From Daphnia carinata (taxonomy: Eukaryota; Arthropoda; Branchiopoda; Diplostraca; Daphniidae): a stretch of 64,000 nt of DNA. The translations under genes and the position numbers were made by a program. Below, piece by piece: positions 1 through 16,588 of this stretch; the first letter of the stretch is position 1, and every line of letters starts with the position of its first letter. The stretch lies in contig NC_081336.1 of NCBI RefSeq assembly GCF_022539665.2, positions 7,540,778 to 7,604,777 of the forward strand, written 5' to 3'. The notes beneath the pieces were generated by a model, which saw nothing but the letters and a program-made list of their open reading frames with translations, was not told where the DNA came from and searched no databases.

Positions 1-1079
1 TGGAACTAAACCACCCTTGTCTTTGGCCTGGACGTCGGCACCGTGCTGCAACAGCCGCTGAACGATTTGTGTTCGGTTATAACCAGCGGCCAAGTGTAAT
101 GGAGTGGATTTGCGACCGTCACTGGCATGGCAGTTAACATTCAAAGGCGTCAAGAGTGAAAGGATTTTGTCTTCGTTTCCGCTGCGAGCTGCTTCTAAAA
201 GTTCCTCTTTGCGATAGTCGCCAGTTAATACAGGTCGTGTTGTGGCATCAGCTACATCAAGTGGAATTTTTCCTATTCAAACAAACAAAACATATAAATA
301 AAGATAGCCCACGAACTGATAGGTGTTTAAAAGCTCTTTATCATTACCTTCAGCATTGCGAACAGTGTGATCAGCACCGTGCTGCAGAAGAACAATGCAC
401 ACATCAATTTTCCCCTTGATTGCAGCCTCGTGTAGGGGTGTGTAACTCCAATTGTCTCTGGCGTTTGGGTCTGCGCCTGCACTCAGTAGAAGTTGAACAA
501 CTTCAGCGTGGCCAAAAGAGCAGGCATTGTGAAGGGGAATCAAGCCTCCATCATCTCTGGCATGTACATTGGCTCCGGTGGCAATTAAATGTTCCACCAC
601 ATCTCTTCTACCAAAACCTGTAAATTGAAACCATGAAACCGAAATCAATTTTGTGTGAAAGCAAATATAGCGTTCTGCTGCGTGTCACAACAAACAATGC
701 TATCACACAGCACTTCAAAAGTGAAAAGGAAGTTATAAGGCATAGAATGAAAAACCAGTATAAACTAAAAGAAACTAACAACTCAATTCTATGAAACCAA
801 GAAATTTAGGGGCAGATCAGGTTGTGAAAATGAAAGCTTGAGAGATAGAGAGTTGAAAGTTAGATCCCACAGTAATTCACCTGCGGCGAAGTGGAGAGGA
901 GACGACTTTCTTCCAGCTGTATCACGGGCGTTAACATTTTGTGTAGTTACCAACTTTTTGACTTTAGAAACCTCGCCGTTTCGACAAGCTTCAAATAGTT
1001 CACGAAGGGGATCACAAGGACTGGCTGCAAGTAAATCTATGGCGGTGTTTATCGAGGAGGTAGACCTTCTCGTCGCCAT
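1..1079 (-). CDS. Tnks: Tankyrase, N-terminal part (ankyrin repeats), cut by the window edge
   Basis: Poly-ADP-ribosyltransferase of the tankyrase family; in animals it modifies axin, telomere and spindle proteins through ankyrin-repeat docking. Three coding exons are visible on the minus strand: 881-1079, 348-617 and 1-272 (continuing off the left edge). The joins keep phase. The start ATG is at 1079; the N-terminus contains [20 protein letters not shown], typical of tankyrase just before its first ankyrin repeat. Repeats with the [14 protein letters not shown] and TPLHLAA signatures follow. SAM and PARP domains lie outside the window, so the tankyrase call rests on the ankyrin region only, but the match is close. 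The upstream region 1080-2207 separates it from the divergent copine gene. Confidence 0.88.
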
Positions 1080-1892
1080 TTTCACACTAGTTTTCCCCAA
1101 ACTTTTCTTGGAAAGCACCAAAATCCGAGTCTTAGAACGTCCCGTTGTTACCACTGGTTGGTTACAGCTGGTTTACCAAAAATATGGTTACTAGCTATGC
1201 CCTCAGGGCAGCTGGCAGATTAGGCTGTCACTTTAACAGTTGCAGTAAAAATTTCTTAACGCTGTTAAAATATTTAAAACTTGGCACAAGTATTTTTATA
1301 AATCCCTAAATATTTACAGTAGATGCGATCGTTGAATTAAAGTATTTACAAATTACAATGCACAACATAATGCACAACCTCTAAAAATGACGACATCGGC
1401 ATCGTCGACAAAAATTATCGCAGCCATCTGACGATGACGTTTCGAACTATTGACAAATAAATAAATAAATGTGGAAATCACGAGAGCGGGAAGTAATCTT
1501 TCAACGATAAACAGGTAGTAGCCTACTTTATCAGAAATGGCTTGAAAACGAAGTACGTGTTTCATAATTCAATAGGTTACTTTAAAGTTGAAAAGTAGTA
1601 ACAATACCTCACCACTTAATGCATTAAATGCCAAATTAGCTTTAGGGTTGCTAAAATGATTACACTTATGCACACTGCCTAGGCAAGCATTATCGGTGGA
1701 GTGTACGTATTGTAACGATTGTCCGTATTGCAATACACACAATACACATTGCAATACACACAGCAATACGAATACGTCTTTATTATTAAAATTTAATAAC
1801 TTTAAGAAGTAAACAATTAATTAATATAGTTCTTAGTAATAGAGGTGTTAATTTTTAGTTATGATAGGGTAGAATGTAGAAACAACTTGTAA
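1080..1892. other. Intergenic between tankyrase and copine 1
   Basis: No supported gene. Contains a CAATACACA-type short repeat at about 1725-1775, including the 12-bp palindrome GTATTGCAATAC, and otherwise unremarkable AT-rich DNA. It should hold the tankyrase promoter. Confidence 0.5.
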
Positions 1893-2005
1893 GTGCAAGG
1901 AAATCTTTCGTTGCAATAGCGAATAAGGCCACTTAGTGCAACGAAAAATTTCGGTGCAATAGTGAAAAAAGCTCTTATTGCAACGAAAGATTTCGGTGCA
2001 ATAGA
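1893..2005. repeat. Three short palindromic repeats upstream of copine 1
   Basis: Three copies of a ~25-bp unit sit at about 1893-1919 (inverted orientation), 1936-1962 and 1977-2004. Each is itself a near-perfect palindrome: arm TTGCAACGAAA, a 2-nt centre, arm TTTCGGTGCAA. The unit is followed by ATAG. Function unknown. Confidence 0.75.
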
Positions 2006-2207
2006 TTCCACCAACATTATCAGTAAGCAAAGGATATATAAGTTACTTGATGAGTCATCATATTTTTTCTCGTTCAATACACTTCACATTCTTATCAAAC
2101 CAGCTAGCTCAGCTTGCTAGCAGAGATAACAAGCACTTCAGTTCCCATTAACTATACTCTACCTAATTGTTTTTACCTAATAGTGTAACACAGACCTATG
2201 AAGCAAA

Positions 2208-4110
<1,903 letters not shown>

Positions 4111-5218
4111 TATTAGCTTCCAATAACAGACCCGCAAGTTACACTTTTAGCTTACCCGGGATTTATTTTTTTGCTTCATTTCTTCTTCGTGGTTCGTTGG
4201 GGTTCTTCACTCTCGGCACTTATCCAGTTGAATTCAATTATGCGAATACATACATATAACAAACTACAATTTTATGACGGTACCTGCGTAACGAAATATA
4301 GGCTTTAGTCGCATGGCTTTCTCGTATCTGTAATTTGACATAATTGAACTCCCCCATTTGTAATGTATCATGGCTAGCAACTGACATTAAACGGAGAATA
4401 GGGACACAGCTGTAACATCTGTCGCGGTATCGATTGTTAGGTTGAGAACCCTAAATTAGATTGTCTTTCCCAGTCGTTAGAAATAGTTAAAACAAAGTGC
4501 TCTAATAAGTTAAACAAAGTACGTGTAACAATAGTCTGAACTACTAATCAAATATGGGCTTATTCTGTATAATTGGAATGCGCACGTTTGTTTTTTCTTG
4601 TTTCATTCTTTCTTGAATCGTAAAAAGCAAAAAAATCCGTCAAGCGTATAATTAGAATTAAACTAAAAAATCCTATTTCAGCTTTAATTTTACCCTACAG
4701 CCCGGAAACGAATGCCGCATCGTAAAAAGGAAATCCGACAAAAAGAACCACATCTCGACTTGCGTCGGAACACATTTAGAGTCAATGACGTCACAGACAT
4801 AATCGGCCTTGTGTGGGAAAGTAGAACAGGTCGATTTGTACGTTGTTCCGTTAGCTAGACGTCAGTTCAGTGAAAAGCTAGTGCTTTTGTATTTCTCGTT
4901 CATGCGCTCACGCCTTGAAGTGAATTGGTTTATTTTTCTTGCATATTCGCTATTAAATACAGCTATAATACATTTTTCGTTCGAAGCACCTTGTCTGTGC
5001 AAAACCGAATGTTACGGCTGAAAAATCTGTTAACTACGTTCCTCAGTTCTTTTTTTTCAGGGGTTTTGATTTGTTCGTGCACTGTGTATTCTTGTGAAGA
5101 AAAACGAAGAGTGTAAATCCCCGTTTAAGAATTTCGAAAAGCTAGTGCAACGGTTTGTCAACCACCTGTATCGAGTACTGCTGCCTAAAAATCGATACTT
5201 GTGTGTCGAGTAAAAAAC
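4111..5218. other. Intergenic between the two copine genes
   Basis: AT-rich, about 1.1 kb, no supported exon. It should contain the 3' UTR of copine 1 and the promoter of copine 2. The ORFs seen here (4809-5116) are short and lack any recognisable motif. Confidence 0.5.
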
Positions 5219-7169
<1,951 letters not shown>

Positions 7170-7492
7170 CATGTACTAAATAAAAATGAATTTATTAAAA
7201 GCATTTAAATTGTTGAATGAACGAAATTTATCGGGTATTGTTGCAATTATAATTGATAAAAGTTTTCTACTACCTTTTGTATTCTTTTCCAATTTCCAAG
7301 TATACTTCAAAGATTATTATAGTACTAGTGCAACCATCAATACCTATGACAGTTAGCAGTTGTCTGCAATGGCAGCATCCACGTGAATGACGGGCTGTTT
7401 GTCGAACAACGTGCTCACTGTAATACTGGCAAAGGTCTCTTTGTAAAATACCGGTGCTTTAATTAGTATTTTAAATTCACAGTTAGTTCATC
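7170..7492. other. Short intergenic region before the G-patch gene
   Basis: Holds the copine 2 polyadenylation signal and the promoter of the next gene. No other signal seen. Confidence 0.4.
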
Positions 7493-8686
7493 ATGGAGTC
7501 GAAGGGGATGCAAAATGCCAGAAAAATGTTGGAAAAGCTTGGATGGTCTGAAGGTACTAGTAGATAATTAAAAAGATAATTAGCGACATTAATCATTTGA
7601 ATTTTGTTGTGCTCACTATTTATATTTTTGTAAGGCAGTGGACTGGGACTGAATGAAAATGGGATTACAGAAGCTATCAAGCCATCTGCCAAATTTGACC
7701 TGTCTGGAATTGGCCACAAGACTTATAATGACTTTCAGTGGTGGGATCATGCATTCAACAAAGCTGCTCAAGCATTTGATATCAAAGTCACAGATGACCA
7801 AGGAGCTATTGTTGAAAAGACGAAGACTGTAGGAAAAATCAAAACAAAAAAAGGAAGTTCAAACGTAAATCAGGCTGATTTAGCATATGGAGTCTTCCAT
7901 AAAACTGGAACATTACACAATGGTATAATAGAGTCCAAGGAAAACAGTGTCGAGCTGAAAGAGGAAACTGACTACTCCCTTAAGTTGAGTGATGAGGAGC
8001 TTTTCAAGCTTTGCAATGGATTAACTGCACATAAGTAAAAATTAAAGACAAATATGGTTGCTTTTATACGCATAACCTCTAATGCTATTTAATTTAATTT
8101 TTTCTATAGAGGTGCCAGACATGGGCTCACAGCTAGGGGAAAACTAGCAAGAATAGCTATGCAAGAAGCTGCATTGCTAGCAAGTATGAATGCCAATGAC
8201 AACAAGATACCTCACCAACCAGAAACAAAGAAGAAAAAAAAAAAATCAGCAAAATGCAGCAAGGATGAAAATGTGAACCAGACACCTAGTGAATGTGGTA
8301 CACTTGTATCCTGTGTTGAGAATATAAATCTGTGTGAAAAATTAACCAAACTCAAGAAGAAGAAGAAATCAAGGAAAGAAACAGAATGTGAAGTGGGTGA
8401 ATCAGATATATGTGAAAATGCTCTGATATCAGTTCATGAAAAAGACCTTGTTCATAATAAAGCTGAGAAAAGACAAAAGAAGAAGGCCGACAAATATCGA
8501 AATGGCAATGATGAAAACTTATTGTCTGAACCCATAGAAGAAATCAGTCAAGAACCCCCCAAGAAAAAGAAAAAATCCAAGAACTATGAAAGTGAATCAC
8601 ACCATCTCCTGTTAGAAGAATCTGTGGAACAAATTGGTGAAGAACCTAAAAGGAAAAAAAAGAAAAAATCTTCTCAAAGTGTTTGA
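7493..8686 (+). CDS. Gpatch4: G-patch domain protein, GPATCH4-like
   Basis: Likely nucleolar RNA-associated G-patch protein. Exons 7493-7553, 7635-8034 and 8110-8686 join in phase to 1038 nt or 345 residues. The N-terminal G-patch is interrupted by intron 1 and reads LEKLGWSEG then SGLGLNENGI, followed by WWDHAFNKAA, close to vertebrate GPATCH4 (WWNELFNKTA). A second conserved block, LCNGLTAHKGARHGL then ARGKLARI, matches the GPATCH4 'GRTAHKAARLGIT' region. The C-terminal part is lysine-rich with repeated KKKKK runs, a nucleolar-type tail also found in GPATCH4. PINX1, another G-patch protein with a lysine-rich tail, was considered, but the AHK..ARHGL block favours GPATCH4. Confidence 0.85.
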
Positions 8687-9391
8687 CAGTTAACGACCAT
8701 GTACATGAATTTCCTAGGAATGATAAATTAAACGTTATCAACGAACCTTCCCGAAACAATGATATACAACAACAACATTAGAGTTTGTGGACAAACATGT
8801 AATTAAAAATTTAACCGGAATTGTTTTTGTTTATTTTTTAGAATAGCAATTTTAGCAGGCAGTTGCTAAAAAGTTGCAACAGTTATAGGAAACGAAAAAT
8901 ATCCTTTAAGGGATTATTTCAACTATGTCGATGTCCCAATCGCATGGTTAAGGTCGTCTTTTGCAATACTTGATCCGGTCTTTCAGCGATAGGAAAACTG
9001 GGTGTATGAGGTGCTCGCAATAGAATTTGTAGCGCGATTACCGGTATATTTATCTTACTAGTAGTTCGATTTCACAGAAGACAATAGCATATCTGGATAA
9101 TTCGTAAGAACTATAGCGCCTTGTAAATAGTCGACGACGATCTACTCATGTGGCACTGGCAAGTTCAACACTGTTAAGTCGTAGGTCTTACAGACACCAA
9201 TAATGAATGGAACAAAAACAGTACAAAGATAAATTTATTTCAGGACCTACGGACTGATCAACTAGCCTCACAGTTGTAACAGGAAATTCCATTTCAAATA
9301 CTCTTTGGTGAAATCCTGACTTGCTTGCACAGAATGCGAAGTCTATAAATAGTTGCAAAAGTTGAGATTCACGTTTCAATTCATATTTGAT
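8687..9391. other. Intergenic left of histone cluster 1
   Basis: About 700 bp with no supported gene. The last part is the 3' flank of the minus-strand H3. Confidence 0.4.
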
Positions 9392-9407
9392 GGCCCTGAA
9401 AAGGGCC
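9392..9407 (-). terminator. Histone 3' stem-loop of H3 copy 1
   Basis: GGCCCTTTTCAGGGCC on the minus strand: 6-bp stem, TTTC loop, 29 nt beyond the H3 stop. This is the replication-dependent histone mRNA processing signal bound by SLBP. Confidence 0.95.
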
Positions 9408-9436
9408 GTTTGGATATCGACTGTTTACAGATGCAA

Positions 9437-10454
<1,018 letters not shown>

Positions 10455-10480
10455 ATTTCGCAGGTCAGCCTAAATCAATC

Positions 10481-10496
10481 GGCCCTTTTCAGGGCC
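10481..10496 (+). terminator. Histone 3' stem-loop of H4 copy 1
   Basis: GGCCCTTTTCAGGGCC followed by ACCA, 27 nt past the stop. A purine-rich stretch (gaaggaaaaaaga) follows and could serve as the U7-binding downstream element. Confidence 0.95.
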
Positions 10497-11226
10497 ACCA
10501 TTTACTTGAAGGAAAAAAGAATGCTCTTGCTTGTCTAATGTTCGACAGTTATAGTGGGAATTAAATTACTTCCACGAGTTTTTCAACTAAAAAGATAACA
10601 CGGAAATAAGACAATTATCTGTGAAATCAGAGGTAAGTGCTAGTTATTTCTGTTCTGTTGTCTTGTAGAATGCCGGCATCGGGGGGTGGAGGTAGAACTG
10701 CAAATCTGTGCAAATAATGATTTATTTTCATTTTGTGGTTCATTTTTTTTCTGGCGTTCAACCCTATAATGCTTCTTTGTCAACTTATCTGAAATATCCG
10801 TAACGAGACATTTTTGGGTTGTAGAACACCAATTCTGCGGAACTGTATATCTTCTGACCACAAAGATTTTGTTGATGCATCGAAACTTCCTAGTTGCCTG
10901 AAGGTAGCCAACATGTAGGGAAAAGAAACGAGAAAAGGGCATGGGTTTTGAACGATCGAGTCTCTACTGAAATATATTAGACAAGTACTTTTCATTATTT
11001 TGAAAACCCAAACGTTATTGAACAGAAATTAAATTTCGTTTTTTTTTTTTTCAAAAGACACTACCTTTGCCAAGCTTCCCTAGTGTTCCATCTGTTTTGA
11101 TATTTTTTTGTTTCAGCGTCATGTTGTTAGCTCAGCGCAAGTCCACCTAGAGGGACGAAGAAAAAGCAAGTGGTACTAAAGGTTTTAGAACTGAAGTGTT
11201 AACGACTTTTCAGTGAGAATATTTGT
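10497..11226. other. Spacer between the two H3/H4 pairs
   Basis: About 730 bp, AT-rich, no recognisable gene. No H1-like ORF is present. Confidence 0.5.
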
Positions 11227-11242
11227 GGCTCTGAAAAGAGCC
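11227..11242 (-). terminator. Histone 3' stem-loop of H3 copy 2
   Basis: GGCTCTTTTCAGAGCC on the minus strand. The stem carries a compensatory change (C:G to T:A at the fourth pair) relative to the other copies, so pairing is kept although the H3 reading frame upstream is broken. Confidence 0.93.
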
Positions 11243-11264
11243 GTTTGTGGATTAAGTGGTAGGT

Positions 11265-12246
<982 letters not shown>

Positions 12247-12280
12247 ATCTCGTTTGATTCGGTCTAATCAAAATATAACC

Positions 12281-12296
12281 GGCCCTTTTCAGGGCC
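12281..12296 (+). terminator. Histone 3' stem-loop of H4 copy 2
   Basis: GGCCCTTTTCAGGGCC followed by ACCA, 35 nt past the stop. Confidence 0.95.
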
Positions 12297-12863
12297 ACCA
12301 AAATTAAAAGAAACTGAACTCGTTGGCAGCTGATCTTATGTTCCAACTTTAGTATTATCACGGAACGTATTTTCCTCTTTGTACAACAAAATTGTAACAG
12401 TGTTTCTACAATCGTTTGACATTTGTATACATCTGGAATCTCGAAATAGAAAATTTTTCTTGCTAGCTTCTGTTGATTTGAAGCTGAGAACTTTCTTTAG
12501 AAGTACAATCCAATAGTCGAAGGGCAGCAGAATGGAAATAATGTTGCGTTAAACTAATGCCAATATGCAATTTTTATCAGTTTGGAATTCAGTTGAATAT
12601 TTGTATGTTTGTTTTTTTATGAACATTTTTGGCGGTTGAATCCATATTTCCTTGTTCAACACTTGCGCTGACCAAGTGAAATTGCAATACTTCTCTGTAA
12701 CTAAGTTGCCATTGGTAGAAACGCATAAACTTTCCATCTGATTATATCCAATATTTGTTGTTAAACAGCTGATCGTATGCCAGTAGAAGCTAAAGCTTAT
12801 CGAGTAGGCAATGAATTGAAAGGAGTAGAAAGAAGCAACATTTCTCATTCTTTGATTTCTGGT
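12297..12863. other. Spacer between H4 copy 2 and H2B
   Basis: About 570 bp of AT-rich DNA without a supported gene; tail-to-tail region of two convergent histone units. Confidence 0.4.
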
Positions 12864-12879
12864 GGCCCTGAAAAGGGCC
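12864..12879 (-). terminator. Histone 3' stem-loop of H2B copy 1
   Basis: GGCCCTTTTCAGGGCC on the minus strand, 26 nt past the H2B stop. Confidence 0.95.
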
Positions 12880-12905
12880 GATTGGTTTACGGAAATGGGT
12901 ACCAT

Positions 12906-13277
12906 TTACTTAGTGCTGGTGTACTTGGTCACAGCCTTTGTTCCTTCAGACACAGCGTGCTTAGCCAACTCTCCGGGCAACAGAAGACGAACAGCTGTCT
13001 GAATTTCGCGACTTGTGATGGTCGAACGCTTGTTGTAGTGGGCCAAACGGGAAGATTCTCCGGCGATGCGCTCGAAAATGTCGTTGACGAAGCTGTTCAT
13101 GATCGTCATGGCTTTGGAGGAGATGCCAGTGTCGGGGTGGACCTGCTTCAACACTTTGTAGATGTAAATGGCGTAGCTCTCCTTCCTCTTGCGCTTCTTC
13201 TTCTTGTCTCCCTTGGCGATGTTCTTCTGGGCCTTACCGGCCTTCTTCGCTGCCTTTCCGCTAACCTTTGGTGGCAT
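12906..13277 (-). CDS. H2B: Histone H2B, copy 1
   Basis: Core histone, 123 residues, intronless. It has a lysine-rich tail ([21 protein letters not shown]), the [11 protein letters not shown] core and the C-terminal [15 protein letters not shown] box. It differs from the copy at 47142 at two positions seen here: A versus V in KNIAKGDK, and H versus N in [11 protein letters not shown]. It is divergent from H2A at 13657. Confidence 0.97.
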   Translation of the reverse strand: MPPKVSGKAAKKAGKAQKNIAKGDKKKKRKRKESYAIYIYKVLKQVHPDTGISSKAMTIMNSFVNDIFERIAGESSRLAHYNKRSTITSREIQTAVRLLLPGELAKHAVSEGTKAVTKYTSTK

Positions 13278-13656
13278 TTTGATACTCGAATGGGATTACT
13301 CAGAAACAACTGATAACTTCACAAATTGCAGGAGAAATTTTATATATGAAATGTGCACCCCTTTTTCTCCTGATAGTAGCCAATTCCATGGTTTGATGGT
13401 CAAGAAGAAAGGGGCATATGTTCCAGACAAACAATACGGCGGGTATCTTAGGCGACCAACCAATGAAATGCTTACAATGTTGGTACAAAGATAGCAGTGG
13501 CGGGAAAATCTATCTGCACTACTATTGGCTACCAAAGTTTAGGTCGAGTTTTGCATCCCATCTACTAGGGTATATAATCTGCGGTTGTCGATACAACAAA
13601 TATATCTTTCGGTTTCTCGAACTCTGTAATTTCTTCAGCTACCCATCAAGCTTATC
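13278..13656. promoter_or_regulatory. Divergent H2B/H2A promoter 1
   Basis: TATATAAAA-type box facing H2B at about 13339-13347. TATATAA facing H2A at 13571-13577. A CCAAT (accaaccaatgaaatg) is near 13460. Confidence 0.72.
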
Positions 13657-14037
13657 ATGTCTGGTCGCGGTAAAGGTGGTAAAGTCAAGGGAAAGTCAAA
13701 GACCCGTTCGAGCAGGGCCGGACTCCAGTTCCCCGTCGGTCGTATCCATCGTATGCTCCGTAAAGGATCGTACGCTGAGCGTGTCGGTGCCGGTGCCCCC
13801 GTGTACTTGGCCGCCGTCATGGAGTACTTGGCCGCTGAAGTCCTCGAGTTGGCCGGTAACGCCGCTCGTGACAACAAGAAGACCCGTATCATCCCCCGTC
13901 ACTTGCAGTTGGCCATCCGTAACGACGAAGAGTTGAACAAACTTCTCTCCGGAGTTACCATCGCTCAAGGAGGTGTCTTGCCCAATATCCAGGCTGTTCT
14001 CTTACCCAAGAAAACCGATAAGCCCGCCAAGGCTTAA
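13657..14037 (+). CDS. H2A: Histone H2A, copy 1
   Basis: Core histone, 126 residues, intronless. It has the SGRGKGGK start, the [12 protein letters not shown] core, the acidic-patch region NDEELNKLL and the [13 protein letters not shown]-terminal segment. No SQ-E/D motif at the end, so not H2A.X. It pairs head-to-head with H2B and ends in the stem-loop at 14066-14081. Confidence 0.98.
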   Translation: MSGRGKGGKVKGKSKTRSSRAGLQFPVGRIHRMLRKGSYAERVGAGAPVYLAAVMEYLAAEVLELAGNAARDNKKTRIIPRHLQLAIRNDEELNKLLSGVTIAQGGVLPNIQAVLLPKKTDKPAKA

Positions 14038-14065
14038 AATTCTTTCGTTTTCACTCCAACCAAAC

Positions 14066-14081
14066 GGCCCTTTTCAGGGCC
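14066..14081 (+). terminator. Histone 3' stem-loop of H2A copy 1
   Basis: GGCCCTTTTCAGGGCC, 28 nt past the stop, followed by a purine-rich AGAAAGGA that could be the downstream element. Confidence 0.95.
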
Positions 14082-14833
14082 ACTAATACGATCAGAAAGG
14101 ATTAATCTCTATCTACATAATTAAGACTAACCTTTGTAAGATAAGGTGAGCATAGGTAGACAAATTCTTACGTTCTGCTTTGCACACTCAATTTCTGAAT
14201 GTCTTCTTCGTTATTCATTTAATTCGTTGCCTTTAATTAGGTAGTGTTATTTATCCTTAAGCCGTGGTTTGCTTGAAACCTTTTCCTGTCAAAGATATTC
14301 AAGATATTCATCCTAAAGAGAAAGGCTGCGACATTGTCTTTCGTTTCTGTGTTGAATTTAGTTCCGCATTCGTGCAATCCATTGGGTTCACCGTGAACGG
14401 TTATAGCGTCATTTTCCTTGCGAAAAGAATTTTCGCTAATAGAAAGCACTTACGCGTGAAACTTTAAACAAGGAACAAGGGTGGTGCGTAAAGCGTTACA
14501 TGGTTGTTTAATCCACACTAGAGATCTGTTCAATAACCGGAAACGTAACCACAAAGCATAGGAACATAAGTTGTGAAGGTTGTTTCTACAGTTTTTGTTT
14601 GCTAGCATACCACCAGATGGCTGTGGTGGCTTCTATTTTTCTTCCAAAACTTTAATTGTCCTCATGGGGTTGCTGTGCGGGATTCGTTTCACAACCACTT
14701 GTTGCCTCCCGCTTTGAGTTGCTAGGCTAGAAAGTATTGTTCTCTCTTAACTGCATTTTTTATCGAGAAAGCTTTCTTTTAAGTTTGTATGTTCCAGTTT
14801 CTTGTAGTAAACTCTGTTTGCTTCCTTTTAGAA
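14082..14833. other. Intergenic right of histone cluster 1
   Basis: No supported gene. Contains CCACCAGATGGCTG at 14610-14623, which fits 13 of 14 positions of the CTCF core consensus CCASYAGRKGGCRS by eye. Confidence 0.45.
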
Positions 14834-14940
14834 ACCAGGAAAAGTGTTGTCATTATTTTCTAGCCAAGTGTTGTGAAGGCTGTCGCCACAGTCTGATAAA
14901 ACCTTTCCGGGACGATAAAACCCGACATTCTCAATTCTTG

Positions 14941-15600
14941 ATGGTGTCGGTCGAAGACGCATCAGCGGTGGAGCCCGCCAAGATTCATTGTATAACAAAC
15001 GTGAACAATTTTTCTCAAACTACTACAGTTCACTTTGATGGAGATCATTCAGCAAAAGCTGAGAATTCTATTAGCAGTTCCTCCATTGCTGATACGAAAG
15101 AACCCCCAAAGCCATTACTTTCATTGGAAGGTGTTTGCCAAACTGCTGGTTTCATCAACAGTCAGAATCAACAAGGGAAATTTCCTGGCAATGTTCGCTT
15201 TGTGGTTCAACCAGTACCAGAGGACAGTATTGGTAAAGCAGATAATGGACCAGAAGAAGAAAACAAACACCATTATCTTTCAGCCAACTCCTTTACCTTC
15301 CCTGGTGCCGATGTGTCTGCAGATGACATCAATGGACATTACAGTAAATTGATGTTTTCATAGTTTTCCAGCATATTATGCTTCATTTATTGGTGAATTT
15401 CGTTTTCAGATTATTGGGGTTCTGATCCCCAAGCTCAGTTGACGGTCCGGTCGATGGCTTCTATCGGGTTAGGTTCTTCAAATGGCAGAAAAATCCACCT
15501 ACGTAGGGTCCATACTACGGGCGCTGATTTGGTATCTCCACTTTTACTTTGTCCTAATGGCGAAACTATCCAGACACCGTGGACCTTTCCAACTATAACG
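14941..15600 (+). CDS. Unassigned two-exon coding segment upstream of the SLC6 gene
   Basis: Not recognised. An exon preceded by a good acceptor (ends 14833) opens an ATG at 14941 and runs to 15346 (GGACATTACA then gtaaattg). It joins in phase to 15411-15600, which ends at ACG with the strong donor gtaagt. The predicted segment is about 198 residues, polar, rich in Ser, Asn and Pro, without membrane helices. It does not end in a stop, so a 3' continuation is needed. It could be the 5' part of the transporter gene at 16589 (some SLC6 proteins have long cytoplasmic N-termini), but I found no convincing connecting exon; 15908-16175 (strand +) is a candidate whose phase does not fit cleanly. Confidence 0.4.
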
Positions 15601-16588
15601 TAAGTGTCCTTTAAGCAATCTTGGCGTTTTTTTTTTATCACCCCTTGTGTTAACACTATGATTCCAACTACCTCTGTTTATGGGGCGTCTAGCTGAATAT
15701 TCCAAAGCTCGTTAGCAGAATATTTACGTGATACGTGCTTACTGATCAAATTCCGGAAGTAGAGGCAGTGACAGGAATTTTGAGATAAAACGAGCCTTTT
15801 TCTAGTTGAATTTCCACTTAGAGACCTTCAAATTATTCAGTAGCAGATACTACCGTTAGTTTTGGTCAGCTGTCCTTGTGCTGGATCGATTTGTCATGTT
15901 CTGAAAGAATAACATGGAAAGTCAAGCCAAATTTAGGAGTTTCTGTATTTTGTTTCCTCAATGTAAAAGACATGTTGTCGCTCCGGTAGAAAGCCGCTTC
16001 GAAAATGTCGGTCACGGTGTTCAAGTTTGCCAACCTTGGAGCACGTCCTTCAACACCGTTCGTGATAATGAATGTTACATGGAAAACAAGAGGAAGGAAA
16101 CATTCAATGAGGGATATATACAGAACCGATTTCCCTATTTAGGCCCCAGGAGAAAGTTTGATCAAAAATTTATAGGTCGTATGACTGAACATCTCAAAGA
16201 CTGTCAATAAGGGACGTCCTTGTTACGTAAGCCAATTTTTTTTTCCTTTCTTCCTTTGGTTCTTGTCGGGAAGGAAAGACATTGTATTGGAAATTCTGCT
16301 CGCGGCCGTCGACGTCCACAACTGATTGAACGTGAATTGCTTTTAATTTGGCTTTTCACAATGGCAAGATTGCTAAACCTTTGGGGAGCTTTGTCTGCCA
16401 ATGGAATTGGTATTTTAAAATATTTTTATTTTGAATTTTTCTGATCTACGCCATTGCTAATATCCGAGTTCATTGGTTTTCTGAGTATATTCCGATTGGC
16501 TGATTTTGTATATTTTCCGCTTGATGGTGTGGAATTATTAGAAATTTCATAGTCATCTACCGACGTTTTTTAAATCAACAGAAAGAAC
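15601..16588. other. Region between unassigned exons and the SLC6 start
   Basis: Contains an open stretch 15914-16210 with no known motif, and an acceptor site at 16580-16581 directly before the SLC6 start exon. That acceptor shows that at least one upstream exon, coding or untranslated, exists. Confidence 0.4.

Noticed and set aside
277-648. Single-ORF reading of tankyrase exon 2 as a complete 123-residue protein
   Set aside because: It is one exon with splice sites at 617 and 348; the ORF ends are intronic.
12777-13313. 178-codon plus-strand ORF over H2B
   Set aside because: Antisense shadow of the H2B gene with no independent signal; similar shadows over H2A, H3 and H4 were also dropped.
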